Assembly: GCA_029007825.1 (NCBI GenBank)
Contig: JAQXIO010000026.1
Coordinates: forward strand, 1-63,536
Length of the DNA stretch: 63,536 nucleotides
Direction of reading: 5' to 3'
Origin: Bacteroidales bacterium
GTDB lineage: Bacteria > Bacteroidota > Bacteroidia > Bacteroidales > JAQXIO01
Shown here piece after piece: positions 52,221 through 61,200 of the stretch. Numbering within the stretch: position 1 is the stretch's first letter; every line of letters begins with the position of its first letter. The notes beneath the pieces are model-generated. The model was not told the origin of the DNA, ran no database searches, and saw only the letters and a list, made by a program, of their open reading frames with translations. The position numbers and the translations under genes are program-made.

Positions 52221-55094
52221 ATGTTATTAAGTCGGAAAGCAAAACTTATGGTTGTTTTGGTGCTTGGGGTATGTATGTTCCTACCCTTTGTTTTTCAGCA
52301 ACCGGTAGCGGGATACGCCGCTAATTCCGAACGTAGCGATACTATTGTGATTTCCGATAGCTTTTCCGTAGAAAAAGATAGGATTCTTTTGTCTCCACAT
52401 CCCGAAGTAAAAGAGATAGAAACCATCGTTACCGATTCTTCCAAGGTGACCGAGACGGTTGAGCTCTCTCCGGGTGTCGTTCCCGACTTAGCCGATACCT
52501 TGGCTCTGAAAGCCGATTCGCTTGAGAGTGCTCCGAAAAAAGGAGCATTGGATGCTCCTGTCGTTTATCATGCCAAGGATTCGATTGTCATGACGGCGGG
52601 GAACCGGGCGTTTCTTTTCGGCGAGAGTAATGTGAAGTATAACGATATAGAACTGGATGCCGAACAGATTGAGATGAATATGGATCAGAGTACCGTATTC
52701 GCAACTTATGGCCTCGATTCTTTATCGAATGAATTCGGTTATCCGTTGTTTAAGGAGGGGGGCGGTGAATACGAATCCAAAACCATGAAGTATAACTTCA
52801 AAACGAAGAAGGGGTATATAACGGATGTGATCACACAGCAGGGAGAGGGTTACCTGACGGCAGGGGAGACGAAGAAGCTGGAGAATGACGATCTTTTTAT
52901 GAAGGGTGGGCGGTATACGACCTGCGATAATCATGATCATCCGCACTTTTATATGCAGTTGACGAAGGCTAAGGTGCGGCCTAAGAAAAATGTCGTGTCG
53001 GGTCCTGCTTATCTTGTGGTGGAGGATGTGCCTTTGCCTATTGCGTTGCCTTTCGGTTTCTTCCCGTTCAACAGCAAATATTCGTCGGGTATTATTATGC
53101 CTACGATCGGTGATGAGCTGAGCCGTGGTTTTTATCTGCGCGATGGCGGATATTATTTTGCGATCAGCGATTATATCGATCTGGCTCTTACGGGAGAGAT
53201 TTATACCAAAGGTTCATGGGGGCTGAATGCCCGTTCGGGCTATAATAAGCGTTATAAGTTCAACGGAAATTTCGATGTGGGTTATCTGGTGACCGTGACG
53301 GGTGATAAGGGGATGCCCGATTATAGTGTGAGCAAGGCTTTTAAGATATTGTGGTCGCATTCGCAGGATGCGAAGTTCGATCCGTACAGTACGTTGTCTG
53401 CCAGTGTCAATATATCGACGAATAAGTATGACCGTAATAACCTTAATACGATGTATGGTTCGGCTTTTACGGAGAATACGAAGAGTTCGAGTGTTAACTA
53501 TACGCGCCGTTTCCCTAACAATCCTTTTACGATTTCCGCATCGATGAACGTGACGCAGCGTTCACAGGATTCGTCAATCTCGGTAACTTTGCCGGATTTT
53601 ACCTTTACCCTTAACCGTATTTATCCGTTTCAGCGTAAGGTGGTTGTGGGAAATCAACGCTGGTATGAGAAGATTTGGATGAGTTATACGGGTATTCTGC
53701 AGAACAGAATCGAAACGAAGGATAATTTACTTTTTAAATCGAGTTTGCTGAAGGACTGGAAGAACGGTATGCAGCATACGGTTCCGGTGGGAGCTACGTT
53801 TACGCTTTTTAAATATCTGAATATTTCGCCTTCATTCAATTATGTAGAGCGATGGTATACGAATAAGGAGACGCAGTCATGGGATTATCAGGCCCAGGAT
53901 GTGCGCAGGGATACGACTTACGGATTTTACCGTGTGTATAATTATAGCGCGAGTGTTTCACTTTCATCGAAGTTGTACGGCTTTTACAAGCCTCTGCCGT
54001 TTTTGGGCAAGAAACTGAATATGATACGGCATGTTTTTACTCCGTCGGTAAGTTTCAGTTATGCTCCGGATTTCAGTGCGGCGAGATACGGCTTTTATGA
54101 TAACTACACGAGTATAAATGCTAATGGTACCGTTAATGAGGTTTCTTATTCTCCTTTTGCTGGTCAGCTTTTTAATGCGCCGGGGAAAGGAATGAACGGA
54201 CTGATTACTATGTCTGTCCAGAACAATATAGAGGCAAAAGTGGCTTCGTCCAAAGATTCGACGGGATTTAAAATTGTCAGTCTGATCGATAACCTGCAAT
54301 TGGGAATGAGCTATAATATGGCTGCCGACTCTCTGAACTGGAGTAATTTATCGGCTACTCTTCGCTTGAAGTTATTGAAAAATACTGCGTTTAGCATATC
54401 GGGTAGTTTCGATCCCTATACATACCGGCTGAATAGTGACGGGAAGCCTTACAAAGCAAACGTACCGCGCTGGAAAGCTGGTAAAGGGTTTGCTCGTCTT
54501 CAGACTACCTCTACTTCTTTTTCTTATACGTTGGATCAGAATACGTTGAGTAAATGGTTCGGCAAGGATAAGGATAAAAAGAGTACGGGGCAAACACCCA
54601 CGGCAGATCAGGGTGCGGATATGAACAATACGGGTGAAGATGGTGCGGAGGGCGGAACGCCTGAAAGGGGCCGGATAAGGGAGGCAAAGAAGTCGGACGG
54701 GGAGTACGATGCCGACGGTTATTATGTCAATAAGATACAGTGGAGCCTTACTGCAAATTATAGTTTGAGCCTGGCTTACGGAGATTTCGATGTGTCTAAG
54801 ATGGAGTATAAGCGGCGATTTACCCAATCGTTGGATTTTTCGGGTTCTATCTCTCCGATAAAGAGCTGGAGCTTTACATTTAATTCGAGCTATGATTTTA
54901 TAGCAAAGGGGATTTCTTATCTGAGTTGTTCGATTACGAAAGATATTCACTGTTTCCAGATAGAGGCGAACCTGATGCCGGTAGGACCTTATAAATCTTA
55001 TAATATTTCTATCCGGGCGACCTCTTCGATGCTTCGTGATGTGATGAAGTATAAAAAGCAGAGCAGTTACCGGGATAATCTGGACTGGTATTGA
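52221..55094 (+). CDS. lptD: LPS-assembly outer-membrane protein LptD
   Basis: The protein has 957 residues. The N-terminal signal (VVLVLGVCMFLPFVFQQPVA) is followed by an acidic linker. The jellyroll LptD/OstA domain (about 115-280) has VYHAKDSIVMTAGNRAFLFG, NVKYNDIELDAEQIEMNMDQ and YTTCDNHDHPHFYMQLTKAK, the last typical of LptD with its conserved Cys region. The rest is a large beta-barrel. A Lys/Gly-rich insert (about 775-830) sits between late strands. It inserts lipopolysaccharide into the outer leaflet and is expected to be essential. Confidence 0.93.
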   Translation: MLLSRKAKLMVVLVLGVCMFLPFVFQQPVAGYAANSERSDTIVISDSFSVEKDRILLSPHPEVKEIETIVTDSSKVTETVELSPGVVPDLADTLALKADSLESAPKKGALDAPVVYHAKDSIVMTAGNRAFLFGESNVKYNDIELDAEQIEMNMDQSTVFATYGLDSLSNEFGYPLFKEGGGEYESKTMKYNFKTKKGYITDVITQQGEGYLTAGETKKLENDDLFMKGGRYTTCDNHDHPHFYMQLTKAKVRPKKNVVSGPAYLVVEDVPLPIALPFGFFPFNSKYSSGIIMPTIGDELSRGFYLRDGGYYFAISDYIDLALTGEIYTKGSWGLNARSGYNKRYKFNGNFDVGYLVTVTGDKGMPDYSVSKAFKILWSHSQDAKFDPYSTLSASVNISTNKYDRNNLNTMYGSAFTENTKSSSVNYTRRFPNNPFTISASMNVTQRSQDSSISVTLPDFTFTLNRIYPFQRKVVVGNQRWYEKIWMSYTGILQNRIETKDNLLFKSSLLKDWKNGMQHTVPVGATFTLFKYLNISPSFNYVERWYTNKETQSWDYQAQDVRRDTTYGFYRVYNYSASVSLSSKLYGFYKPLPFLGKKLNMIRHVFTPSVSFSYAPDFSAARYGFYDNYTSINANGTVNEVSYSPFAGQLFNAPGKGMNGLITMSVQNNIEAKVASSKDSTGFKIVSLIDNLQLGMSYNMAADSLNWSNLSATLRLKLLKNTAFSISGSFDPYTYRLNSDGKPYKANVPRWKAGKGFARLQTTSTSFSYTLDQNTLSKWFGKDKDKKSTGQTPTADQGADMNNTGEDGAEGGTPERGRIREAKKSDGEYDADGYYVNKIQWSLTANYSLSLAYGDFDVSKMEYKRRFTQSLDFSGSISPIKSWSFTFNSSYDFIAKGISYLSCSITKDIHCFQIEANLMPVGPYKSYNISIRATSSMLRDVMKYKKQSSYRDNLDWY

Positions 55095-55187
55095 TTCTGA
55101 CCGGAATACCGGAATTTTATTTTACATTCTTAGGAAAGCGGGAAGGTGGGATGTCCCCGGAAAATTTCCGTTTTTTAGATTCGTATA

Positions 55188-55225
55188 AAAAAAGACTTCG
55201 GTTCATCATTTTCCGAAGTCTTTAT
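55188..55225. terminator. Bidirectional terminator between lptD and ung
   Basis: AAAGACTTCGG (55191-55201) pairs perfectly with CCGAAGTCTTT (55213-55223), with an A-run before and T-rich sequence after. Confidence 0.85.
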
Positions 55226-55254
55226 ATCGTTGTTTATGTGTTTAATCCGGATAG

Positions 55255-55917
55255 TTACCACTGTATCGGCGTTTCTCCCGCACTGAGCAGAAATTCATTT
55301 ACTTTGCTGAAATGGTCGTTGCCGAAGAAACCCCGGTGTGCCGATAATGGAGAGGGGTGAGGCGATTTCAGGACAAGATGGCGGGATGTGTCTATAAATT
55401 CACCTTTGCGTTGGGCGTAGGAACCCCATAGCAGGAATGCCAGGTGGTCGCGTTCGTTTGCCAGTATCCGTATTACGGCATCCGTAAATGTTTCCCACCC
55501 TTTGTTCTGATGAGAGCCTGCCTGATGTGCGCGTACCGTGAGCGTAGCGTTCAGCAGCAGAACACCTTGTTCTGCCCACCGCGTCAGATTTCCGGACGAT
55601 GGATAGGGAATGGAGAGATCGCGTTCGATCTCTTTAAAAATATTTACCAGAGAAGGGGGGAACTCAATTCCGTCGGGAACGGAGAAACAAAGTCCGTGCG
55701 CTTGTCCGGGGCCGTGATAGGGATCTTGTCCGAGTATTACTACTTTGACTTTGTTAAAAGGACAAAGGTCGAAAGCATTGAAAATTAATTTTGCCGGAGG
55801 ATAGATGGTTGTCGTGGCATATTCCTGCCTGACGAAGGAGGTCAGTTTTTCAAAGTATTCTTTCTCAAATTCATTGGAAAGACGGTGTTTCCAGCTTTCT
55901 TCGATTCGTACATTCAT
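55255..55917 (-). CDS. ung: Uracil-DNA glycosylase, family 1
   Basis: The protein has 220 residues, full length. The catalytic water-activating loop is GQDPYHGPGQAHGL (Asp65). The Phe of CFSV stacks uracil. The Ser-Pro loop (PPSLVNIFKEI), LLLNATLTVR and the minor-groove loop HPSPLSAHRGFFG complete the family motifs. It removes uracil from DNA to start base-excision repair. It sits between the bidirectional terminator of lptD and asnA. Confidence 0.97.
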   Translation of the reverse strand: MNVRIEESWKHRLSNEFEKEYFEKLTSFVRQEYATTTIYPPAKLIFNAFDLCPFNKVKVVILGQDPYHGPGQAHGLCFSVPDGIEFPPSLVNIFKEIERDLSIPYPSSGNLTRWAEQGVLLLNATLTVRAHQAGSHQNKGWETFTDAVIRILANERDHLAFLLWGSYAQRKGEFIDTSRHLVLKSPHPSPLSAHRGFFGNDHFSKVNEFLLSAGETPIQW

Positions 55918-55936
55918 GGCTTTTCCGGTTAAAAGG

Positions 55937-55975
55937 CAAAGAGTGATGAAACCTTTCCGGGCCGACCACTCTTTG
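55937..55975. terminator. Hairpin between asnA and ung
   Basis: CAAAGAGTG (55937-55945) pairs with CACTCTTTG (55967-55975), a 9-bp stem just past the asnA stop. On the minus strand it is followed by CCTTTT, a weak U-run, so termination is probable but not certain. Confidence 0.55.
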
Positions 55976-56000
55976 TGAATATTACTAATTTAAAATAAAC

Positions 56001-57038
56001 TTACATCAGGTGTATGCCGGCTTCCGAAGCTTCACGACGCATATCTTCCGGCCAGATGCTGGACTGTATTTCTCCGATGTGCGCTTTGCGCAGATAGAAC
56101 ATACATAAACGTGACTGACCTATACCGCCACCGATGGATTGGGGCAACTCTCCGTTCAACAGCTTCTTGTGGAAGAAGAGGTTTCTCCTGTCTTCGTTGT
56201 TCCGTTCTTTCAGTTGCAGTTCCATTGTTTCCTTATCTACGCGTATACCCATCGACGAAAGTTCTACGGAGCGTTCCAATACGCTGTTCCAGACAATGAG
56301 GTCGCCGTTCAATCCCTTGTAACCGTCTTCGTTTACGGTAGACCAGTCATCGTAGTCGGGCGCACGGTTGTCGTGGATTTCTCCGTTGCTTAATTTCCCG
56401 CCGATGCCTATGATAAATACGGCACCGTATTTCTGTGCTATCAGGTCTTCGCGTTCTCTGGGCGATTTGTCGGGATATAGCTGCAAAAGTTCTTCCGAAT
56501 GGATAAATGTAATATCTTGCGGAAGAATGGGTTTGATAACCGGAAACATCTCATATACCATATATTCCGTACGCACCATGGCAGCATATATGCGGCGGAC
56601 GATTTGTCTCAAGTAGGCCAGGTTTCTCGAATTTTTCGGCATAACCAGTTCCCAGTCCCATTGGTCAACGTACAATGAATGGAGATTCCCCAGTTCTTCG
56701 TCCGAACGGATGGCGTTCATATCGGTATAAATCCCGTAACCTTCTTCTATTTGGTGGATGTTTAAAGTCAGACGTTTCCATTTAGCCAAAGAATGGACGA
56801 TTTCTGCTTTTGCATCGTTCAATTCTTTTATAGGAAATGTGACGGCTCGTTCAACCCCGCTTAAATCATCGTTTATCCCCATTCCCTGTAATACGAACAA
56901 AGGGGCGGTAGTCCTTCTCAGGCGAAGTTCGGACGATAAATTCTGCTGGAAAAAGTCTTTGATCTGCTTTATTCCCATTTCCGTCTGATTCACATTTAAA
57001 AGGGCTTTGTATCCCTGTGGCTTAATAAGATAACTCAT
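56001..57038 (-). CDS. asnA: Aspartate-ammonia ligase (AsnA-type asparagine synthetase)
   Basis: The protein has 345 residues, the usual length. It resembles class II aminoacyl-tRNA synthetases: FVLQGMGINDDLSGVERAV, the LHSLYVDQWDWELVM motif, YGAVFIIGIGGKLSNGEIHD, and the C-terminal motif-3-like GGGIGQSRLCMFYLRK. It makes asparagine from aspartate, ammonia and ATP. A TATATTTG box precedes it. Confidence 0.97.
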   Translation of the reverse strand: MSYLIKPQGYKALLNVNQTEMGIKQIKDFFQQNLSSELRLRRTTAPLFVLQGMGINDDLSGVERAVTFPIKELNDAKAEIVHSLAKWKRLTLNIHQIEEGYGIYTDMNAIRSDEELGNLHSLYVDQWDWELVMPKNSRNLAYLRQIVRRIYAAMVRTEYMVYEMFPVIKPILPQDITFIHSEELLQLYPDKSPREREDLIAQKYGAVFIIGIGGKLSNGEIHDNRAPDYDDWSTVNEDGYKGLNGDLIVWNSVLERSVELSSMGIRVDKETMELQLKERNNEDRRNLFFHKKLLNGELPQSIGGGIGQSRLCMFYLRKAHIGEIQSSIWPEDMRREASEAGIHLM

Positions 57039-57060
57039 TTGGAACTCTTTTTTCAGTTCG

Positions 57061-57068
57061 CAAATATA
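57061..57068 (-). promoter_or_regulatory. -7 box of asnA
   Basis: The minus strand reads TATATTTG, 22 bases before the ATG. A TTCG, like the TTTG -33 element, lies about 19 bases further upstream. The rest of 57069-57368 is AT-rich, with nothing recognised. Confidence 0.6.
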
Positions 57069-57368
57069 GTATTTTTTGACAATATAACGAAGTTGAGGGT
57101 GTATTAAATTGCAAAATGATTGTCTTTTAAGATTATATGTTGCAAATTTATATGAATGTCAAGATTTGTTCGCATTTGTATAGCATGACTCGTTTAATAA
57201 ACTTATGCTTAAACGTTGCATTTAGGCTAATTATTTATATCTTTGCGCAGTCATTGATAATTGAAAAAGGAAGTGGAATTCCGGAGCGTTTTTATTCCTT
57301 TGAGATATCGGTGAATAGGATATGGCAGGCAAGATTCGGCTTGTTTTTATATCCGTTGTTTTATACCG

Positions 57369-57440
57369 GCCCCTGTAGTTTAATGGATAAAATGGAAGAT
57401 TCCGGTTCTTTTGATATGGGTTCGATTCCCGTCGGGGGTA
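57369..57440 (+). tRNA. tRNA-Arg, anticodon CCG
   Basis: A complete cloverleaf of 72 nt: acceptor GCCCCTG/CGGGGGT with discriminator A, U8-A9, D-stem GTTT/AAAT with GG in the loop, anticodon stem GAAGA/TCTTT with loop TTCCGGT (anticodon CCG, codon CGG), and T-stem ATGGG/CCCGT with loop TTCGATT. No CCA is encoded. It serves as a true-tRNA contrast to the tRNA-like heads at 5.1-5.5 kb. Confidence 0.95.
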
Positions 57441-57466
57441 CTTATTTTATTGATTTGATAGATAAG

Positions 57467-57499
57467 ATGCTGTTAATTAAAGGTTTACAGCATTTTTTT
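57467..57499 (+). terminator. Terminator after tRNA-Arg
   Basis: ATGCTGT (57467-57473) pairs with ACAGCAT (57487-57493), followed by a run of T. Confidence 0.78.
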
Positions 57500-58211
57500 G
57501 TTTCTGGTTAGTTCCGTTTCTGGTGTTCAATTATTTTTTCGTCTAAGGATTTCCGTCGGAGATACTTGCTAAATGTACGGAAGTCTTATTATAAGGTACG
57601 GGAAAGATGTATATTTCTCGTTTGCTATTTCAAAAGATTAGAAATTCTCTCTATTTTTCCTGAAACCGTTTTTTAGATACTTTTTTGAAAAATGTGATCT
57701 ACGTTTATATTATTAAGAAAAATAATTACGTTAATCAACTAAAAAATTAACAAAGAACAATTCTATTTACGGTAATATTTTATATTTTTGCGGGAAATAT
57801 TATTGTATTGTATGGAGAAATGTTTTGCAGAGAGGTGTTTTCCTTCTGTATCGCTCTTGTTGTGTTTGAATTTGTTAACCGAATCGAGCTGACCGGATAA
57901 ATTTCAGGCGGAAGAGATATTTGCAGAAAAGATATGGGTTTTTATGCTATCGGTTATAATTTATGAATCGAGCCTGCTTCCTGAAACAGTGACTTAAAAT
58001 GAAGTTTGTTTTTTTTGTCTGCTTATACGGATGCCGGTGCTTATGCGGAAATTGAAGCTATAACCTGAAAATGTTGTGCCGGATCGGTTTTTATTATCCA
58101 TCAGACAAATAGACCTTTATCGAAATCATGGATACGGCGGATTGTTTTTTGTTTTTAATATCCGGCACATATTGAATTGTTTATTAGAGAATTTTGAATG
58201 ATGACCATTTT
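57500..58211 (+). promoter_or_regulatory. Long gap before the RHS gene with one promoter-like site
   Basis: TATTTTTG at 57783-57790 matches TAnnTTTG but lies about 420 bases before the RHS start codon, so the message would have a long leader. I see no conserved gene in 57800-58211; a 26-codon frame starting at the ATG at 57813 has nothing to support it. The start of the gap (57500-57782) shows nothing. Confidence 0.4.
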
Positions 58212-61200
58212 ATGACTATTATGAGACGGCAGTATATTTTTCTGTTTTTATTTTGTTTTTGGGGAATAACCAATGGGCAGACGACACGTACGATGTTGTT
58301 TGGCGAGGATAAAAAAGATGTTCCCGGTGAATATGTGGCGAGAGACCGGATAGAGCTTTTACCGGGATTTGAGTTTACACCGACCTCTGACGGTGAGTTC
58401 AAAGCTTGGACGGATGACGGATTGCTGTTTTCGATGGATTATCTCGATGAAATTCCGGGTCAGGGTATCGTCACAAATGAAAGTACGGTCGTCGGAAGTA
58501 CGGTCGGAAATGCCGATGTAAGTATGACGGGGGCAGCGACCTATAACATTCCGATATCGGTCGTTCCCGGAACGGCCGGATTACAACCCGGTCTAAGCAT
58601 CGATTACAACAGCCAGTCGGGCAACGGACTTTTGGGCTATAAATGGTCGCTTTCCGGAATATCGTCTATTGTCCGGACGGGGAAAGCGATCTACTATGAC
58701 GGCGTTTCGCAGGCTCCGTGTCTGGACGATTCGGATAATTTTTTGTTCGAAGGCCAGAGATTGCTGTTGACGGAAGGGACGCATATGCAGAATAATGCCA
58801 GATACAGAACCGAGATGGAGACTTTCCAGGATATAACCCTGAAAAAGATCGATGGCAAAAGTTGTTTCGAGGTAAAAAACAGAGAGGGTTACACGCTGAC
58901 GTATGGCACGACCGATGATTCCTATATCGAGGCGCAGGGCTCAACGGTTCCTGTATCCTGGTTGATCAGCAGAATAACGGATGCCGATGGCAACTATATC
59001 GAATATAAGTATACGGAAAAGAATTCCACCGGAGAGTGTTATATCAGTGAAATCAATTATACGGGAAATACGCCGGCGGGCCTGGAGCCCTATGCAAAGG
59101 TCCGGTTTGTTTATGAAACGCGGGAGGATACGGTAAGCGCGTATATTTTCGGGAAAGAGATCTGTACGACCGTTTTATTGAAAAAGATAATCAGTACTTA
59201 CAAAGATGAAATTTTCAGGGAGTACAGGTTGTATTATAACCGGATAGACGGTTATTCCAGATTGGCGACGGTAGAAGAGTACAACCGGAAGGGGCAGAGC
59301 TACAATCCGATAAAGATCTATTGGGGAATAAAGGAGGAAACTTTACCTATTAACAGCGATTATTATCCTCATAAGTATGCTCTGATGTCTCACCTGCTGC
59401 CTCCGTTGGCCGTGGCTGATTTTGACGGTGACGGAGCTGCCGATATGTTGCTGGAGGGCGATACTGCGACTGCCGATGGCCGGGTTGCACGATTGCATTT
59501 GTCTGTGAAAACCGTTGACAATGTATCTCCGTTAAAAGAGGTGGGCTTTATGCAGATTGACGATGCGGTTATACCCCTCGGCGAAAATTATGAGTGTCTT
59601 AAGGTTGCCGATCTTAACGGGGACGGACTGTGTGACGTGGTGCGAATGAATAAAAAGGAGATCGGTGGGCTTCGTCCGACGACTTACTATTATTTTACGG
59701 TATTTTTGTTTAACGGAAGTTCGTTCGTGCAAAGCTGCGAAGAGACTTTGATAGGATTAGACCTAAGCGATGCCGTTATAGGTGATTTCAGCGGTAACGG
59801 GATAAATAAAATATTGATTAAATCGTGGAATGGTACCGGAAAATTGTATGGCTTCGACGGAAATTATTCCGAATATCATGGTATTTCGGATTGGGGGAGA
59901 CGGGTAGAAAGTGCTACTATGCCGCGAGGATTTCAATATCATTATTCGTATAGTTATTCAGGAGATGTAAATTCTTTTGACTTTACGGGTGCCGGAAAAG
60001 ATAATATTTGCGTGTTCGATTCGGCGGGGATTTCGGTTTATGAACTTGTCGGCAATACGTTTGTAAAATCGTTGGAGACGTCTCTTGTAAATGCGGACAG
60101 CGATATTTATTTCGGGGATTATAACGGTGACGGAAAAATGGATGTTTTCGACGTGAATCACGGTAGCTCCCGCATTTTGTATTCGACGGGAAAAAACTTT
60201 AAAGCGACTTCGTATGATTTGTCGATTCCCGATGTCTCGATGATTTATTCCCTGAATTTCAGGCACGATAAAAAAAGCAGCATCGTCGCATTTAAACCGG
60301 GAACGCAATCGGCCGATATCTATTCGTTCAGCAATAGCGGCTTTTCGACGGTTCCCAAGGAGTTTCCCATGGCGAACTATACTTTTACTGGCGACCAGGG
60401 TTTGTTGATCGCTGACTTTAACGGGTACGGAGTACCTTCGTTTTTACTTTTCGGCCTTCAGATGGAAGAGCTTCATTTATATGCATTCGAAGCTTATTTT
60501 TTAAGACAAGCCCAGTATTCGGATGTCTGTGAAATCAGGGACGGGTTTAATAATGTAAATTCATTTACATATCAGCGGCTTAAGAAAAATAATAGTTTTG
60601 ACACCAATTATGATTATGTGTATCAGGAAGACGATGCAACCGTGAATTATCCGGTAAATAAGCGGCTGTACCCCATTACCGTGGTAAAAACATTCAAATT
60701 TGCGGGGCCGGCGGATGAAAGCCAGTCTTTTTCCGATTCGGTTTTGTATCGGTATAAAGGTATAAGGAACCATAGCGAGGGGAAAGGTTTTCTCGGTTTT
60801 AAGGAGATATTGGAGAAAAGAGTTACACAAAGCCGGACGGAAATAACAAAGGCGGAGATAGACGGGGATAATTATTATCCGTATGTATCGGAGAAACGAA
60901 TAACGGTAAACGATTCGATTCCGGTCGAAACGGTAATTTATGAAAATAAAAAATTGGCGTTAGGCGGTAAACGGATATTTCCGTATATATCGAAAGAGAG
61001 CAAAACGGATCATCTGACCACTTTGACAAATGAGACGGAATATATTTTCAGGCAGGAGGATGAGGGAAAGCCGTATATAATTAAAACGAAAGCCGGTTCG
61101 CTGACAACGAATCAACAGTATGTGTGGGAGATGCGGGGCAGCCGGAAGGTTCCCGTTTCCATCACCACGACGAAAAGCGGTTTAGAGGGTACCTATACGG

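Noticed and set aside
57137..57511. A 124-codon plus-strand frame covering the tRNA-Arg
   Set aside because: It runs through the complete tRNA and its terminator and has no domain.
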